Both the position numbers and the translations under genes were made by a program. From JAHEME01 sp034435035 (GTDB lineage Bacteria > Chloroflexota > Anaerolineae > Aggregatilineales > UBA3940), in NCBI GenBank assembly GCA_034435035.1, contig DAOTXW010000003.1, positions 1 through 64,000 of the forward strand: a DNA stretch of 64,000 bases. The letters run 5' to 3'. Under the pieces are notes generated by a model. That model was not told the DNA's origin. It saw nothing but the letters and a program-made list of their open reading frames with translations, and did no database searches. Shown piece after piece: positions 1 to 9,167 of the stretch. Numbering within the stretch: position 1 is the first letter of the stretch; each line of letters starts with the position of its first letter.

Positions 1-1547
1 GGCGCCGGGGCGCGGCGCGGCCGGGGCCCCGGACGCGCCTCGATCAGCGCGGCGGGCGGCAGACTCGCCTGCACGGCTGCCAGATTTTCATGCGGCCAGG
101 CAAACACAGTGGCAGGCAGCCCGGCCAGCTCCGGCGGCTGGTCGCTGCCGTACAACTGCAAATCGCTCCGGTTAACCAGAAACTGCACCGAAGGGAAGGT
201 TTCCCAGTAGCGGCGGTCAAGGTAGACGGCGCCGGGCGCCGTGTTAATATCGCCAGCCAGGACAGCCGCCGCTTCCTGGAAGAAGTATCCCCGTACCGGA
301 TCGCTGCGGTAGCAGCCCGTATAGCTGAAGCCGGAAAGCCGGGCCCGGGTGGACGGGCGGCATCCGAAGTAGTCGCGAGCGGTCAGCGTGCCGCTCAGCG
401 CCAGCAGGGCCACCACGGCAGCATGGATTATGATAGATCGGCGGCGCGTGGCGCCGGTGTGGGTCTCCAGCCAGCGCAGGCCGTCATCGATCGCTATGGC
501 GGGGATCAGCGCCGCGACGGGCAGTACCCCCACCGCCCTCAGAAAATGCGGGGCGTCGTCAGCCAGCACAGTGGGCAGAGACATCACCGCCACCCAGATG
601 CAGCTGACGGCCAGCGCCGGGCGGCGCTGCCAGCCCGCGAGCGCTGCAGCCACCCCGGTCGCAAATATCGCGGCCAGCAGCGGATCGAAGACCGGCCTGC
701 CTGGCACGTTGTGCCGCCAGATGCCGTCCCCCCGCCAGGTGAACATGCCGAGCGTGCGCAGAGCGCTGGACAGCAGGGCGGGAGCGAAATCCGCCCGTGA
801 CCACAGCGCGACCTGATCGCTGCGCCCCAGCACCATTTCTGGCCGGGCGGCAGCCACTCCGATCAGCGGAAGCAGCGTAATCAGGGTAGCCAGCCCGGCC
901 AGGCCGATCAGGGGCCAGCGTTCGCGCAGCCAGGCCCGGTGCCAGATCAGGCCGTAGATCAGGATGCCGGCGAGGGCCAGCGGCGTGAAGCGCACGGCCA
1001 GATAGGTATAAAAACTGAGTCCATAGGCCACGCCCGCCAGCGCAGCCAGCAGCCGCGAGCGTGCCTGCAGTGCCCATGCCCCCAGCCCCAGTGCCAGCGC
1101 AGAGAACAGGGGCAGCGACACGGCGCGAAATCCGATCCGGCTGAGGTGGACATGCCACAGGGTCATGGCCAGGATGGCTGCTGCCAGCAGCCCGGTGCGG
1201 CGGCCAGTCCACGTCGCCCCAAGCAGGTAAGTGGCCGGAAGGGTCAGCAGGCCAACGAGCATCCCGGCTGACCGGATGCCCAGCGGCGTGCGTCCGAAGA
1301 CCCCTACGCCCGCCGCAACCAGGTAAATAAACAGCGGTTCGCGCCCGTTATTGGCCTCAAAATAAAGTGGGAGTCTGCCCGCCAGCACGTCCAGCGCATC
1401 CAGACCGTTGACCGCCTCGTCCTGATAGAGTCCGGAGGGGTGCTCGCCAGGCAGCACCAGGCGCATGGCTATCCCTCCAGCGATTATGCCCAGTATGCCA
1501 ATGAGCAGTATTCGGCTGACCGGGCGCGGCGGCTCTGTCCTTTGCAC
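1..1547 (-). CDS. ArnT/PMT-type membrane glycosyltransferase (C-terminus off window)
   Basis: This is an open frame of 515 codons that leaves the window at its C-terminal end. Translation from the GTG at 1547 gives a hydrophobic N-terminal segment followed by GLYQDEAVNGLDA. The acidic DEA in the first extracytoplasmic loop is typical of GT39/GT83-like polyprenyl-phosphate-sugar glycosyltransferases, and further on lies REPLFIYLVAAGVGVFG and many Leu/Ala-rich membrane spans. GTG was chosen because AGGAAAGG lies 7 bases upstream; an internal ATG 27 codons later has no such site. Known members transfer a lipid-linked sugar to protein or lipid on the outer face of the membrane. The substrate here cannot be told. 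It is transcribed away from the 1646 gene. Confidence 0.75.
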   Translation of the reverse strand, partial: MQRTEPPRPVSRILLIGILGIIAGGIAMRLVLPGEHPSGLYQDEAVNGLDALDVLAGRLPLYFEANNGREPLFIYLVAAGVGVFGRTPLGIRSAGMLVGLLTLPATYLLGATWTGRRTGLLAAAILAMTLWHVHLSRIGFRAVSLPLFSALALGLGAWALQARSRLLAALAGVAYGLSFYTYLAVRFTPLALAGILIYGLIWHRAWLRERWPLIGLAGLATLITLLPLIGVAAARPEMVLGRSDQVALWSRADFAPALLSSALRTLGMFTWRGDGIWRHNVPGRPVFDPLLAAIFATGVAAALAGWQRRPALAVSCIWVAVMSLPTVLADDAPHFLRAVGVLPVAALIPAIAIDDGLRWLETHTGATRRRSIIIHAAVVALLALSGTLTARDYFGCRPSTRARLSGFSYTGCYRSDPVRGYFFQEAAAVLAGDINTAPGAVYLDRRYWETFPSVQFLVNRSDLQLYGSDQPPELAGLPATVFAWPHENLAAVQASLPPAALIEARPGPRPRRAPA

Positions 1548-1645
1548 GATCGATCCTTTCCTGTGGCCGCTCGCGAGGTTCGCCGGGCCACGGTAAATTA
1601 TGACTTGCCCGGCAGGGGCCTGCCAGCCATGCAAAGGAGGCCGGT

Positions 1646-2140
1646 ATGGGGTGGGTCGTGATCGGAGTCATGGGCGGCGGCGAGGGGGCAACCGAACGGG
1701 CAGTCAGCGATGCCTACCGGCTGGGCGAACTGATCGCCCGGGAGGGGTGGGCCTTACTGACTGGCGGGCGTGAGGCCGGTGTGATGGGCGCGGCGACTGC
1801 CGGAGCCCGCTTGCAGGGAGGTCTGACCATTGGCATCCTGCCCGACCGGGATGCCCAACGCGCTTCTGGACTGCTGGATATCTGCATCGTGACCGGCATG
1901 GGCGATGCCCGGAATGTCATCAACGTGCTGTCCAGCCAGGTGGTTATCGCATGTGGAGGCGGCGCGGGGACCATCTCTGAGATTGCCCTGGCGATCAAAG
2001 CAGGCAGGCCGGTCATTCTGCTCAACTTTGACTGCGGTGGCCTGTTTGACTCTTACCCCCGGGTGCTGCATGCTTCCTCCCCTGAGGAAGCGATAGAGGC
2101 TGCGCGACAGCTGATCGCGCACGCCCGGCCTGAGTGCTGA
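1646..2140 (+). CDS. LOG/TIGR00725-like Rossmann-fold protein
   Basis: The 164-residue protein starts with the nucleotide-fold strand VIGVMGGGEG and contains LTGGREAGVMGAATAGAR and, near residues 95-115, CGGGAGTISEIALAIKAGRPV. This matches the PGGxGTxxE region of the lysine-decarboxylase-like LOG family, in the TIGR00725 subgroup. LOG proteins that have been tested are nucleoside-5'-monophosphate phosphoribohydrolases, but this subgroup is poorly characterised, so I do not assign a reaction. The start has a strong AAAGGAGG six bases upstream. Only 3 bases separate its stop from the downstream penicillin-binding protein, so the two are very likely cotranscribed. Confidence 0.8.
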   Translation: MGWVVIGVMGGGEGATERAVSDAYRLGELIAREGWALLTGGREAGVMGAATAGARLQGGLTIGILPDRDAQRASGLLDICIVTGMGDARNVINVLSSQVVIACGGGAGTISEIALAIKAGRPVILLNFDCGGLFDSYPRVLHASSPEEAIEAARQLIAHARPEC

Positions 2141-2143
2141 AGA

Positions 2144-4636
2144 ATGGCAATACTCCGACGTCTTCTGCGGCAGCCGGCGATCCGCCGGGCGGCCGGCTTG
2201 TTCGTAATAGCAGTCAGTACAGGCATCGGGCTGCACATCTGGCTGTTCGCCAGCTTGCCTGGTGTTGACGATCTGAGCGGCGGCCTGCACCGACCTTCGA
2301 TCCGCATCACAGACCGCTATGGGCGGCTGCTGTATGAGGTTATCAGGGAGGATGAAGGACGGCATACGGTTATTCCCCTTGAGGAAATCCCGCAGGCGTG
2401 CTTGCAGGCCACCATTGCCACGGAGGATGCCAACTTCTATGCCAACCCGGGTGTGGATGCCCGGGCTATCGCGCGCGCCCTGTGGAGGAATCTGCAGGGA
2501 GGCGATGTGATCTCCGGCGGCAGCACGATCACCCAGCAGGTGGCGCGCAACCTGCTGCTCGATCCGCGGGAGCGCGCCGAGCGCACGCTAACACGCAAGC
2601 TGCGCGAGGCCATCCTGGCGTATCGGCTGACGCGCCGCTACAGCAAAGATGAGATCCTGGCTCTTTATCTGAACCAGACATATTACGGCAACCTGGCTTA
2701 CGGCATTGACGCTGCCGCCCGCGCCTACTTCGGCAAATCGGCGCGTGAACTGGGGCTGGCGGAGTGCGCTCTGCTGGCCGGGCTGCCCCAGGCGCCCGCG
2801 CAGTACGATCCGCTGACTGACCCGCAGGCAGCACGCGACCGTCAGGCAACGGTGCTGGGCCTGATGGTTGAGCATGGTGTGCTGACGGCTGATCGGGCGG
2901 AGATGGCGCAGCGCCAGCCACTGGCCTTTGCCGCCGAACGCTATCAGATCGAAGCTCCACACTTCGTGATGGGGGTCTATGAGCATCTGGAGCAGATTGT
3001 CCCGCCGGAGACGCTGTATGCCGGCGGGCTTGAAGTGCGCACCACGCTGGACCTGGACTGGCAGCGGGCTGCGGAACGAATCGCCCGCCGGCAGCTTGCG
3101 CTGCTGAATACGCCACAGCCGGGAGATCCGCCGCACCGAGCGACTGATGCCGCTGTAGTAGCGCTCGATCCGCATACCGGGCAGGTGCTGGTGATGCTGG
3201 GCAGCCCGGATTACTTTGACGAGTCCATCAGCGGCGCGATCAATCTGGCACTGGCGCCCCGCCAGCCGGGCTCCACGATGAAGCCTCTAACCTATGCGGC
3301 GGCTTTCAACCCATCCCTTCCCGAACCGATGACGGCAGCCACCATGCTGCTGGATGTGCATACCTCGTTTGTCACCCGCGAGGGGTACGCCTATGCGCCC
3401 ATTAACTTCGACCGCAGCGAACATGGCCCTGTTCTGGCCCGCGAGGCGCTGGCTTCCAGCTACAACATCCCGGCAGTGATTGTGCTGGATGCCATCGGCG
3501 TCCCGCAGCTGCTCGATCTGGCCGGCCAGCTCGGGATCAGCACATTTCATGATCCATCTCGTTACGATCTATCGATCACTCTGGGCGGCGGCGAAGTGCG
3601 TCTGCTGGAGTTGACTGCGGCTTACGCCGCCTTTGCCAACGGCGGCCGCCGGGTAGAGCCCATCCTGATTCTGGAGATCGTCGGTCCGGACGGCACGATC
3701 CTCTATGAGCAGACATCCGGCCTCGGCGAGCAGGTCATCGATGCGCGGGTGGCCTGGCTGATCAGCGACATCCTGAGCGACAACCTCGCCCGCGCCCCCA
3801 CCTATACAACGCACAGCATTCTGCAGATTGGGCGCCCCGCGGCTGTCAAGACGGGGACAACTACCGACTATCGAGATAACTGGACGGTTGGCTATACCCC
3901 CAACCTGGCCGTTGGCGTATGGGTGGGCAACGCCAACAATGATCCGATGGTCAACATCAGCGGGGTCAGTGGGGCAGGGCCGATCTGGCACCACTTCATG
4001 CGGGTGGCCCTGCGCGGGCAGCCGCCGCTGCCTTTTGAGCGCCCCGCCGGCCTTACGCAGGTTGAAGTGTGCACGCTGTCCGGCTTCCTGCCCACGCCCG
4101 CCTGCCCGTATACACGGATGGAATGGTTCATCGCTGGCACTGAGCCGACCCTCTATGACACGTTTTACCGGCGGGTTGTCATTGACCTCGCTACCGGCCT
4201 GCCAGCGGATGACTCGACTCCGCCTGAGCGACGCCAGGAGCGTCTTTTCCTCGATCTGCCGGCTCAGGCTGGCCCCTGGGCGCAGAAGGCAGGGTTGCCG
4301 CTGCTGCCCGATGGATTCGCTGCAGCGGCCCGCGCGCAGAACGCCCCGGAAGGGCTGGTCATCGCCTCGCCTGATGCATATACCATCTACGAATTGTCGC
4401 CGGCTCTTCCCGCCGAAGCCCAGCGACTGCGGATTGTTGCGGTTGGGCCTCCGGATTTGCGTGCGGTAGTCATCTACCTGGACGGTGCGCCGCTGGCTGA
4501 ACTCACCGATCCTCCCTTTGAAGTCTGGTGGCCGCTGGAGGTGGGCCAGCATACCCTCTATGCCGCAGGAATAACCCCCTCCGGGCAGCGTCTGCTCAGC
4601 AGTGAGCGCCTGTTTACCGTCGCGCCTCCCGACTAA
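2144..4636 (+). CDS. pbpC: Bifunctional penicillin-binding protein, PBP1C type
   Basis: An 830-residue class A penicillin-binding protein that polymerises and cross-links peptidoglycan at the outer face of the membrane. An N-terminal membrane anchor (about residues 15-35) precedes a GT51 transglycosylase domain with IATEDANFY (catalytic Glu94) and GGSTITQQVARNLLL. The transpeptidase domain has PGSTMK with nucleophile Ser377 and KTGTT at 569-573. The last about 170 residues form a beta-rich tail (for example VVIYLDGAPLAEL...FEVWWPLEVG) of the kind that ends PBP1C proteins. All active-site motifs are intact. It follows the 1646 gene with a 3-base gap, and no clear terminator follows it. Confidence 0.92.
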   Translation: MAILRRLLRQPAIRRAAGLFVIAVSTGIGLHIWLFASLPGVDDLSGGLHRPSIRITDRYGRLLYEVIREDEGRHTVIPLEEIPQACLQATIATEDANFYANPGVDARAIARALWRNLQGGDVISGGSTITQQVARNLLLDPRERAERTLTRKLREAILAYRLTRRYSKDEILALYLNQTYYGNLAYGIDAAARAYFGKSARELGLAECALLAGLPQAPAQYDPLTDPQAARDRQATVLGLMVEHGVLTADRAEMAQRQPLAFAAERYQIEAPHFVMGVYEHLEQIVPPETLYAGGLEVRTTLDLDWQRAAERIARRQLALLNTPQPGDPPHRATDAAVVALDPHTGQVLVMLGSPDYFDESISGAINLALAPRQPGSTMKPLTYAAAFNPSLPEPMTAATMLLDVHTSFVTREGYAYAPINFDRSEHGPVLAREALASSYNIPAVIVLDAIGVPQLLDLAGQLGISTFHDPSRYDLSITLGGGEVRLLELTAAYAAFANGGRRVEPILILEIVGPDGTILYEQTSGLGEQVIDARVAWLISDILSDNLARAPTYTTHSILQIGRPAAVKTGTTTDYRDNWTVGYTPNLAVGVWVGNANNDPMVNISGVSGAGPIWHHFMRVALRGQPPLPFERPAGLTQVEVCTLSGFLPTPACPYTRMEWFIAGTEPTLYDTFYRRVVIDLATGLPADDSTPPERRQERLFLDLPAQAGPWAQKAGLPLLPDGFAAAARAQNAPEGLVIASPDAYTIYELSPALPAEAQRLRIVAVGPPDLRAVVIYLDGAPLAELTDPPFEVWWPLEVGQHTLYAAGITPSGQRLLSSERLFTVAPPD

Positions 4637-4640
4637 CGTC

Positions 4641-4676
4641 TCACATATGTGATAGGCGGCACAAATGGAGTATACT
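4641..4676 (+). promoter_or_regulatory. Putative fprA promoter with a 12-bp palindrome
   Basis: A good -10 hexamer, TATACT, lies at 4671-4676. No good -35 is present 16-18 bases upstream. Instead a perfect palindrome, TCACATATGTGA (4641-4652), sits there, centred about 37 bases before the expected start site. A weak -35 replaced by a palindrome is the arrangement of activator-dependent promoters. Binding of any regulator is inference. Confidence 0.4.
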
Positions 4677-4753
4677 GACAGATAGGGGCGCACGCCTGAG
4701 CGCGCTGCCCACAGTTGAGCCTCATATTCCCAGCACGCCAAGGTAAGGTATTC

Positions 4754-6181
4754 ATGATAACTCCTGGAACTCCTGACAACCCTCTTCGCGTGGCGATCAT
4801 TGGCTCCGGCCCGTCGGGCTTCTACGCAGTTGAGCATCTGCAGAAGCAGGATCTGGTTATAGAGACGGATCTATTTGACCGCCTGCCGACGCCTTACGGC
4901 CTGGTGCGCGGCGGCGTGGCTCCCGATCACCCCAAGATCAAGTCGGTGACCAGGGTATATGACAAGATCGCTGCCCATCCGAGCTTTCGGTTCTATGGCC
5001 ATGTCGAATTCGGCACCGATCTCACCCTTGAAGACATTGCGCGTCACTATCACGCCGTCATCTTCGCCACCGGCGCGCAGACCGACAAACGGCTGGATAT
5101 TCCCGGGGAAGACCTGCCGGGCAGCCACCCGGCTACGGAGTTCGTGGCCTGGTACAATGGCCATCCCGATTTCCGCCACCTGGAGTTCGATCTCTCGCAG
5201 GAGAGTGTCGCGGTAGTAGGGATTGGCAACGTTGCCATGGATGTCGCCCGCATCCTCGCCCGCAGCGTTGATGAACTGCGCGCAACAGACATCGCCGACT
5301 ATGCCCTGGAGGCATTGAGCCGCAGCAGGGTCAGAGATATCTACATACTGGGGCGGCGGGGCCCGGTTCAAGCGGCTTTCACCAACCCGGAAATCAAAGA
5401 GATGGGCGAGATGGCGATCGCCGAGCCTGTTGTAGCTCCCGATGAGGTCCGGCTCGATCCGCTCAGCCAGGTGATCATCGATCGCGGGGAGGACAAAGTT
5501 GCCATCAAGAATCTGGAGACGCTGGTGCGTTATGCGAACACAGCCCCGACAGGCAAACCCAGGCGGATCATCTTCAAGTTCCTGGTTTCGCCTACTGAAC
5601 TGATCGGCACGGATCGAGTCGAGGCTGTCAGGCTGGTCCGGAACAGCCTCGTCGATGATGGTCGGGGGGGTCTCAAAGCCCGTGCCACAGATCAGTTCGA
5701 GACGATCCCGGCAGGGCTGGTGTTCCGGTCTGTTGGCTACCGGGGCGTCGCGCTTCCCGGCGTGCCGTTCCACGAGCCGTGGGGCACGATCCCCAATGAC
5801 CGTGGGCGGGTTCTCACCCGGTTGAACGATGGTGAGCCCGTCATTGGCGAATATGTGGCTGGCTGGATCAAGCGCGGCCCTACCGGGATCATCGGCACCA
5901 ACAAGCCAGATGCAGTCGAGACGGTGGATGCTTTGCTGGAGGATGTGCGAGCCGGGCGGCTTTTTACCCCGACAGATCCCTCGCGTGAAGCGATCGATCG
6001 GCTGCTGTGCGACCGGGGAGTTGAAGTGGTGAGCTATGAGGACTGGCTGACTCTGGATCGAATGGAGATTGAACGCGGCGCTGCGGTGGGCCGCCCCCGG
6101 CTGAAATTTTGCGACGTGGACGAGATGCTCAGCGTCGTATCAGCCAACAAGGCGGCGCTGCCGGGCATCGGAAACGACTGA
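4754..6181 (+). CDS. fprA: Ferredoxin--NADP(+) reductase, adrenodoxin-reductase (FprA) type
   Basis: The 475-residue flavoprotein moves electrons between NADPH and a ferredoxin. It opens with the FAD-binding VAIIGSGPSGFYAVEHL, then FDRLPTPYGLVRGGVAPDHP, a hallmark of the adrenodoxin-reductase/FprA family. A second Rossmann motif for NADP(H) follows in VAVVGIGNVAMDVARIL, and VAGWIKRGPTGIIGTN lies near the end. Length matches the family (about 450-490). The ATG at 4754 is chosen because AAGGTAAGG ends a few bases upstream; an upstream TTG at 4715 would add 13 unconserved residues. It is read alone, ending at a strong hairpin at 6202. Confidence 0.92.
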   Translation: MITPGTPDNPLRVAIIGSGPSGFYAVEHLQKQDLVIETDLFDRLPTPYGLVRGGVAPDHPKIKSVTRVYDKIAAHPSFRFYGHVEFGTDLTLEDIARHYHAVIFATGAQTDKRLDIPGEDLPGSHPATEFVAWYNGHPDFRHLEFDLSQESVAVVGIGNVAMDVARILARSVDELRATDIADYALEALSRSRVRDIYILGRRGPVQAAFTNPEIKEMGEMAIAEPVVAPDEVRLDPLSQVIIDRGEDKVAIKNLETLVRYANTAPTGKPRRIIFKFLVSPTELIGTDRVEAVRLVRNSLVDDGRGGLKARATDQFETIPAGLVFRSVGYRGVALPGVPFHEPWGTIPNDRGRVLTRLNDGEPVIGEYVAGWIKRGPTGIIGTNKPDAVETVDALLEDVRAGRLFTPTDPSREAIDRLLCDRGVEVVSYEDWLTLDRMEIERGAAVGRPRLKFCDVDEMLSVVSANKAALPGIGND

Positions 6182-6201
6182 GAGAAATTGTTTCAACCAT
6201 G

Positions 6202-6230
6202 AGCACGGGCCGCATTCGGCGGCCCGTGCT
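6202..6230. terminator. Bidirectional terminator between fprA and the GTPase pair
   Basis: A perfect 12-bp stem (AGCACGGGCCGC against its complement) with a 5-base loop lies between two convergent genes. The following bases are only mildly T-rich on the plus strand. Confidence 0.75.
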
Positions 6231-6248
6231 TGTTGTCCTGGCCTGGCT

Positions 6249-6908
6249 TCAGGGGATCACAATGACGGGAAGCCCTGTTGTCAGGCTGGTGGCTTTTTCC
6301 AGCGGCAGCGCCACAATCCGCGATTCGTCGAGGGGAGTGAGTGCCAGCGTGGTGAGGGAATGAAAGCGGCCCCAGCCCGGGATGGCATGGAGCGCCCACC
6401 AGCTGGCGATCTGCAGCCCCAGTGCTTCCACGGGCAGCCATGCCTGCGGCCCGTCATAAGGATGCGCCAGGATGATCTGCGGCGGGCTGCGGCGGGCTTT
6501 TGGAAGGCCGCTGTTCAACAGATTCTTCCAGAGTTCAAGGGTCAGATGGCGGCTGGCCTCCCGCTGCAGCGCTTCCGGATAGCTGGCCAGCCGGCGTTTC
6601 AAGAGGGCAGGGACTTCAGCAGAAGGAAACAGCTCGATCTCGGCGTGCCGGATGCCGCGCCGACCCTGTTCATCCTGCTGGTCGGTCACGGTAATCTCAG
6701 AGACAGCGGTGGTGTGCGCGTCAATGGGGAAGACCTTGATCGCCCTGGCATTGCGCAAATTGGGCGCAGCCCAGCCATGTCCGCGGGGCATTGCCTGACG
6801 CCACACAGCCCGGGTCTGTGCTTCACTCAGGAGTCCATCGACGCCGCGCAGGGTGTAGCCCGGCTGCTTTCCCTCCAGCACATATTCGAGCGTTAGCCGG
6901 GTGGTCAC
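6249..6908 (-). CDS. Protein of unknown function coupled to a Ras-like GTPase
   Basis: I do not recognise this 219-residue protein firmly. It has no signal peptide or membrane span and is mixed alpha/beta. The N-terminus reads LEYVLEGKQPGYTLRGVDGL and continues with repeated Trp and Pro positions (AMPRGHGWAAPNLRNARAIK). A slight resemblance to the N-terminal domain of GTPase-associated proteins (GAP1-N) of bacterial conflict systems is possible, but I cannot verify it. The GTG start lies 3 bases after the GTPase stop, so translation is coupled and a physical or regulatory partnership with the GTPase is likely. It ends just before the bidirectional terminator at 6202. Confidence 0.6.
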   Translation of the reverse strand: MTTRLTLEYVLEGKQPGYTLRGVDGLLSEAQTRAVWRQAMPRGHGWAAPNLRNARAIKVFPIDAHTTAVSEITVTDQQDEQGRRGIRHAEIELFPSAEVPALLKRRLASYPEALQREASRHLTLELWKNLLNSGLPKARRSPPQIILAHPYDGPQAWLPVEALGLQIASWWALHAIPGWGRFHSLTTLALTPLDESRIVALPLEKATSLTTGLPVIVIP

Positions 6909-6911
6909 GGC

Positions 6912-7619
6912 TCAGGCTGCGCGCGCGGCCCGGGGGCGGATGGCGTTGAAGAAGGCGCTCAGCGCCTCACGGACCCCTTCGCCGGTCTTCAGGCTGCTGC
7001 TGTGGACAAACACCCGGTAACCCAGCCGCTCTGACTGGTACTTCAGACGACGGGTTTCGTTGCGGTAGTCCTCCAGCACACTGTCGAGGGTCATGCCCTC
7101 TGTCCACAGGTCGGACTTATTGGCCAGCAGCAGAAAGGCCTTCAGGTTCTTGCTGGCCAGGATTTCCTCATCCAGCATCTGGAGGGTGAAGTTCAGCGCA
7201 TCCTTGTGCGAAACCGGGTTGGTAGGGTCGATCATGAAGATGATGCCGCGGGGCCTGGCGTCCCGCAGCAGGTCCACCCAGTCTGTTTCCCACATAGCAT
7301 ATTCGCCGCCGACATCGCGGCGGGGGCGCAGCCGCATGCGCTCATGGCCAACGCGCGTGGAGAATGTCGGTACTGCCTCTCCGCCGGAAGTGGTTGGCTC
7401 TGGCTCAAAGGCGTCCTGCAGCGACATATCCTCGCGCAGCCATTCGATCAGCGTGGTCTTGCCGGTCTGCCGGTAGCCCAGCACGATAAACGGCAGTCCC
7501 AGGACACGCACATAGGCGAAGTCCACCGCTGAGTTAAACCCTTCCGTCACCGGGCGCGGCAGCAGCCCGGCAAGCCCTTTCAGAAAACCCAGCAGCGCCT
7601 GGCCGATTAGATGAGTCAT
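6912..7619 (-). CDS. Ras-like P-loop GTPase
   Basis: The 235-residue protein has a full set of GTPase motifs. G1 is GYRQTGKT at 48-55, a possible G2 Thr lies near 86-88, G3 is DVGG at 102-105, and G4 is NKSD at 167-170. A G5-like SSLKTGEG precedes the C-terminus. About 40 residues of amphipathic or hydrophobic helix come before G1 and may attach it to membrane. The ATG at 7619 is preferred over a GTG at 7640 because GGGAG lies 6 bases upstream. It resembles small stand-alone GTPases of the MglA/Rag-like kind rather than translation factors. Its role is unknown; the next gene is coupled to it. Confidence 0.82.
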   Translation of the reverse strand: MTHLIGQALLGFLKGLAGLLPRPVTEGFNSAVDFAYVRVLGLPFIVLGYRQTGKTTLIEWLREDMSLQDAFEPEPTTSGGEAVPTFSTRVGHERMRLRPRRDVGGEYAMWETDWVDLLRDARPRGIIFMIDPTNPVSHKDALNFTLQMLDEEILASKNLKAFLLLANKSDLWTEGMTLDSVLEDYRNETRRLKYQSERLGYRVFVHSSSLKTGEGVREALSAFFNAIRPRAARAA

Positions 7620-7711
7620 TCCGATCTCCCGCCGATTCACTGTGTTTCACAACAGTACGCGCCGCCTGCCGGTAAGTTGCTGACGGGGCGGGCGCTGGTC
7701 AGAAACGCGAA

Positions 7712-7732
7712 GGCGGCGCACGACGCGCCGCC
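7712..7732 (-). terminator. Terminator-like hairpin after lpdA
   Basis: An 8-bp perfect stem (GGCGGCGC and complement) with a 5-base loop lies between the lpdA stop and the GTPase start. On the minus strand it is followed by the T-containing TTCGCGTTTCTG. It may only partly stop transcription into the GTPase pair. Confidence 0.5.
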
Positions 7733-7763
7733 CTGCGGTCTGACAGAGCAACCCTCAGGTGGG

Positions 7764-9167
7764 TCAGATGTGAATCGGCGCCCCGACGATACCGTGCGCG
7801 ACTTCCATGAGCACCTCACTGAGGGTGGGATGGGCATGGACATTGCGGGCGATCTCCTCGGCGGTCAGCTCAGCGTAGCGGGCCAGCGTGTACTCCGGGA
7901 GCAGTTCCGTAACTTCCGGGCCGATCAGGTGGGCGCCCAGGATTTCCCCGTACCGTGCGTCGCTGATCAGCTTGACGAAGCCATGCCCTTCGCCCAGGCC
8001 GAGCGCCTTGCCGTTCGCCTGGAAGGGGAACCTGGAGACTTTGATCTCGTAGCCGGCTGCCCGCGCCTGTTCCTCTGTGAAGCCGAAGCTGGCGATCTGG
8101 GGCTGGCTGTAGATGGCGCGGGGCATCATGGTATAGTCCAGTTCGATCGTTTCGTGCCCGGCAATCACTTCGGCGGCGACGATGCCCATGGCGCTGCCGA
8201 CATGCGCCAGCATCAGCTTACCGGTCACATCGCCGATGGCATAGACGTTCGGCACGTTGGTCCGCATCTGGCTGTCAATCTCGATGAAGCGCGTGCGGTC
8301 AGCCAGCCTGACGCCGATCCTGTCCAGCCCGAAGCCGTCGACATTGGGCACAAAGCCGATGGCTACCAGGACCTGATCGCCCTCAAGAGTCTGCTGCCCA
8401 TCGCTGGTAGCCACCCTGACGGTCGCCTTGCCCTTGCTCTTCTCGATTCCCTCAACGCGGGTGCCGGTCAGAACCTTGATGCCCAGCCGGTTGTAGGCTT
8501 TGGCGAGCTCAGCACTGACCTCCGCGTCCTCCAGCGGCGCGGGCCGGTCGAGCATCTCCACAATCGTCACCTCAGCACCGTAGTTGTGCCAGATATAACC
8601 GAACTCCAGGCCGATCGGCCCGGCGCCAACGATGATGGGTTTCTTCGGCACGCGGTCCGACAGGATCGCCTCGGTATAAGTGACAACCACTTCACCATCG
8701 ATCTCCACACCGGGGATCAGACGGGGCTGAGCACCCGTGGCGACGATCAGGTTCTTGAAGTTCAGCGTTTCCTCGCCGCCGTCATTGAGGGACACTTTAA
8801 TAGTGCTGGTATTCTCGATCGACCCCCAGCCGTTATAGGTGTCGATCTTGTTCTTCTTCATCAAGAAGCCGACGCCCTTGACCAGCCGGTCGGACACCTG
8901 GCGGCTGCGCTTGTAGGCTGCTGTGTAGTCCAGCTTGAGGTTCTCGAAGCTAAACCCGAACTCCTTGTCCCGGTGCTGAAGCGTATGTGCGACCTCAGCA
9001 TTCTTCAGCAGCGCCTTGGAAGGGATACAGCCTACGTTCAGGCAGACCCCTCCCCAGTACTGCTTCTCCACGACGGCGACCTTCTGACCCAGCTGAGCGG
9101 CGCGGATCGCGGCGACATAGCCGCCGGGGCCAGCCCCCAGCACGATCACGTCATATTCCTTGGCCAT
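7764..9167 (-). CDS. lpdA: Dihydrolipoyl dehydrogenase
   Basis: A 467-residue FAD-dependent disulfide reductase, the E3 part of 2-oxo-acid dehydrogenase complexes and of the glycine cleavage system. It begins with the FAD-binding YDVIVLGAGPGGYVAAIRAAQ, and the redox-active pair is in WGGVCLNVGCIPSK. The NAD-binding motif is VGAGPIGLEFGYIW, and the C-terminal dimer domain carries HAHPTLSE, which supplies the catalytic His-Glu pair. The start at 9167 is set by AGAAGGAGA just upstream; a longer frame would only add non-conserved residues. A good promoter lies at 9267-9295. No E1 or E2 gene is nearby. Confidence 0.94.
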   Translation of the reverse strand: MAKEYDVIVLGAGPGGYVAAIRAAQLGQKVAVVEKQYWGGVCLNVGCIPSKALLKNAEVAHTLQHRDKEFGFSFENLKLDYTAAYKRSRQVSDRLVKGVGFLMKKNKIDTYNGWGSIENTSTIKVSLNDGGEETLNFKNLIVATGAQPRLIPGVEIDGEVVVTYTEAILSDRVPKKPIIVGAGPIGLEFGYIWHNYGAEVTIVEMLDRPAPLEDAEVSAELAKAYNRLGIKVLTGTRVEGIEKSKGKATVRVATSDGQQTLEGDQVLVAIGFVPNVDGFGLDRIGVRLADRTRFIEIDSQMRTNVPNVYAIGDVTGKLMLAHVGSAMGIVAAEVIAGHETIELDYTMMPRAIYSQPQIASFGFTEEQARAAGYEIKVSRFPFQANGKALGLGEGHGFVKLISDARYGEILGAHLIGPEVTELLPEYTLARYAELTAEEIARNVHAHPTLSEVLMEVAHGIVGAPIHI

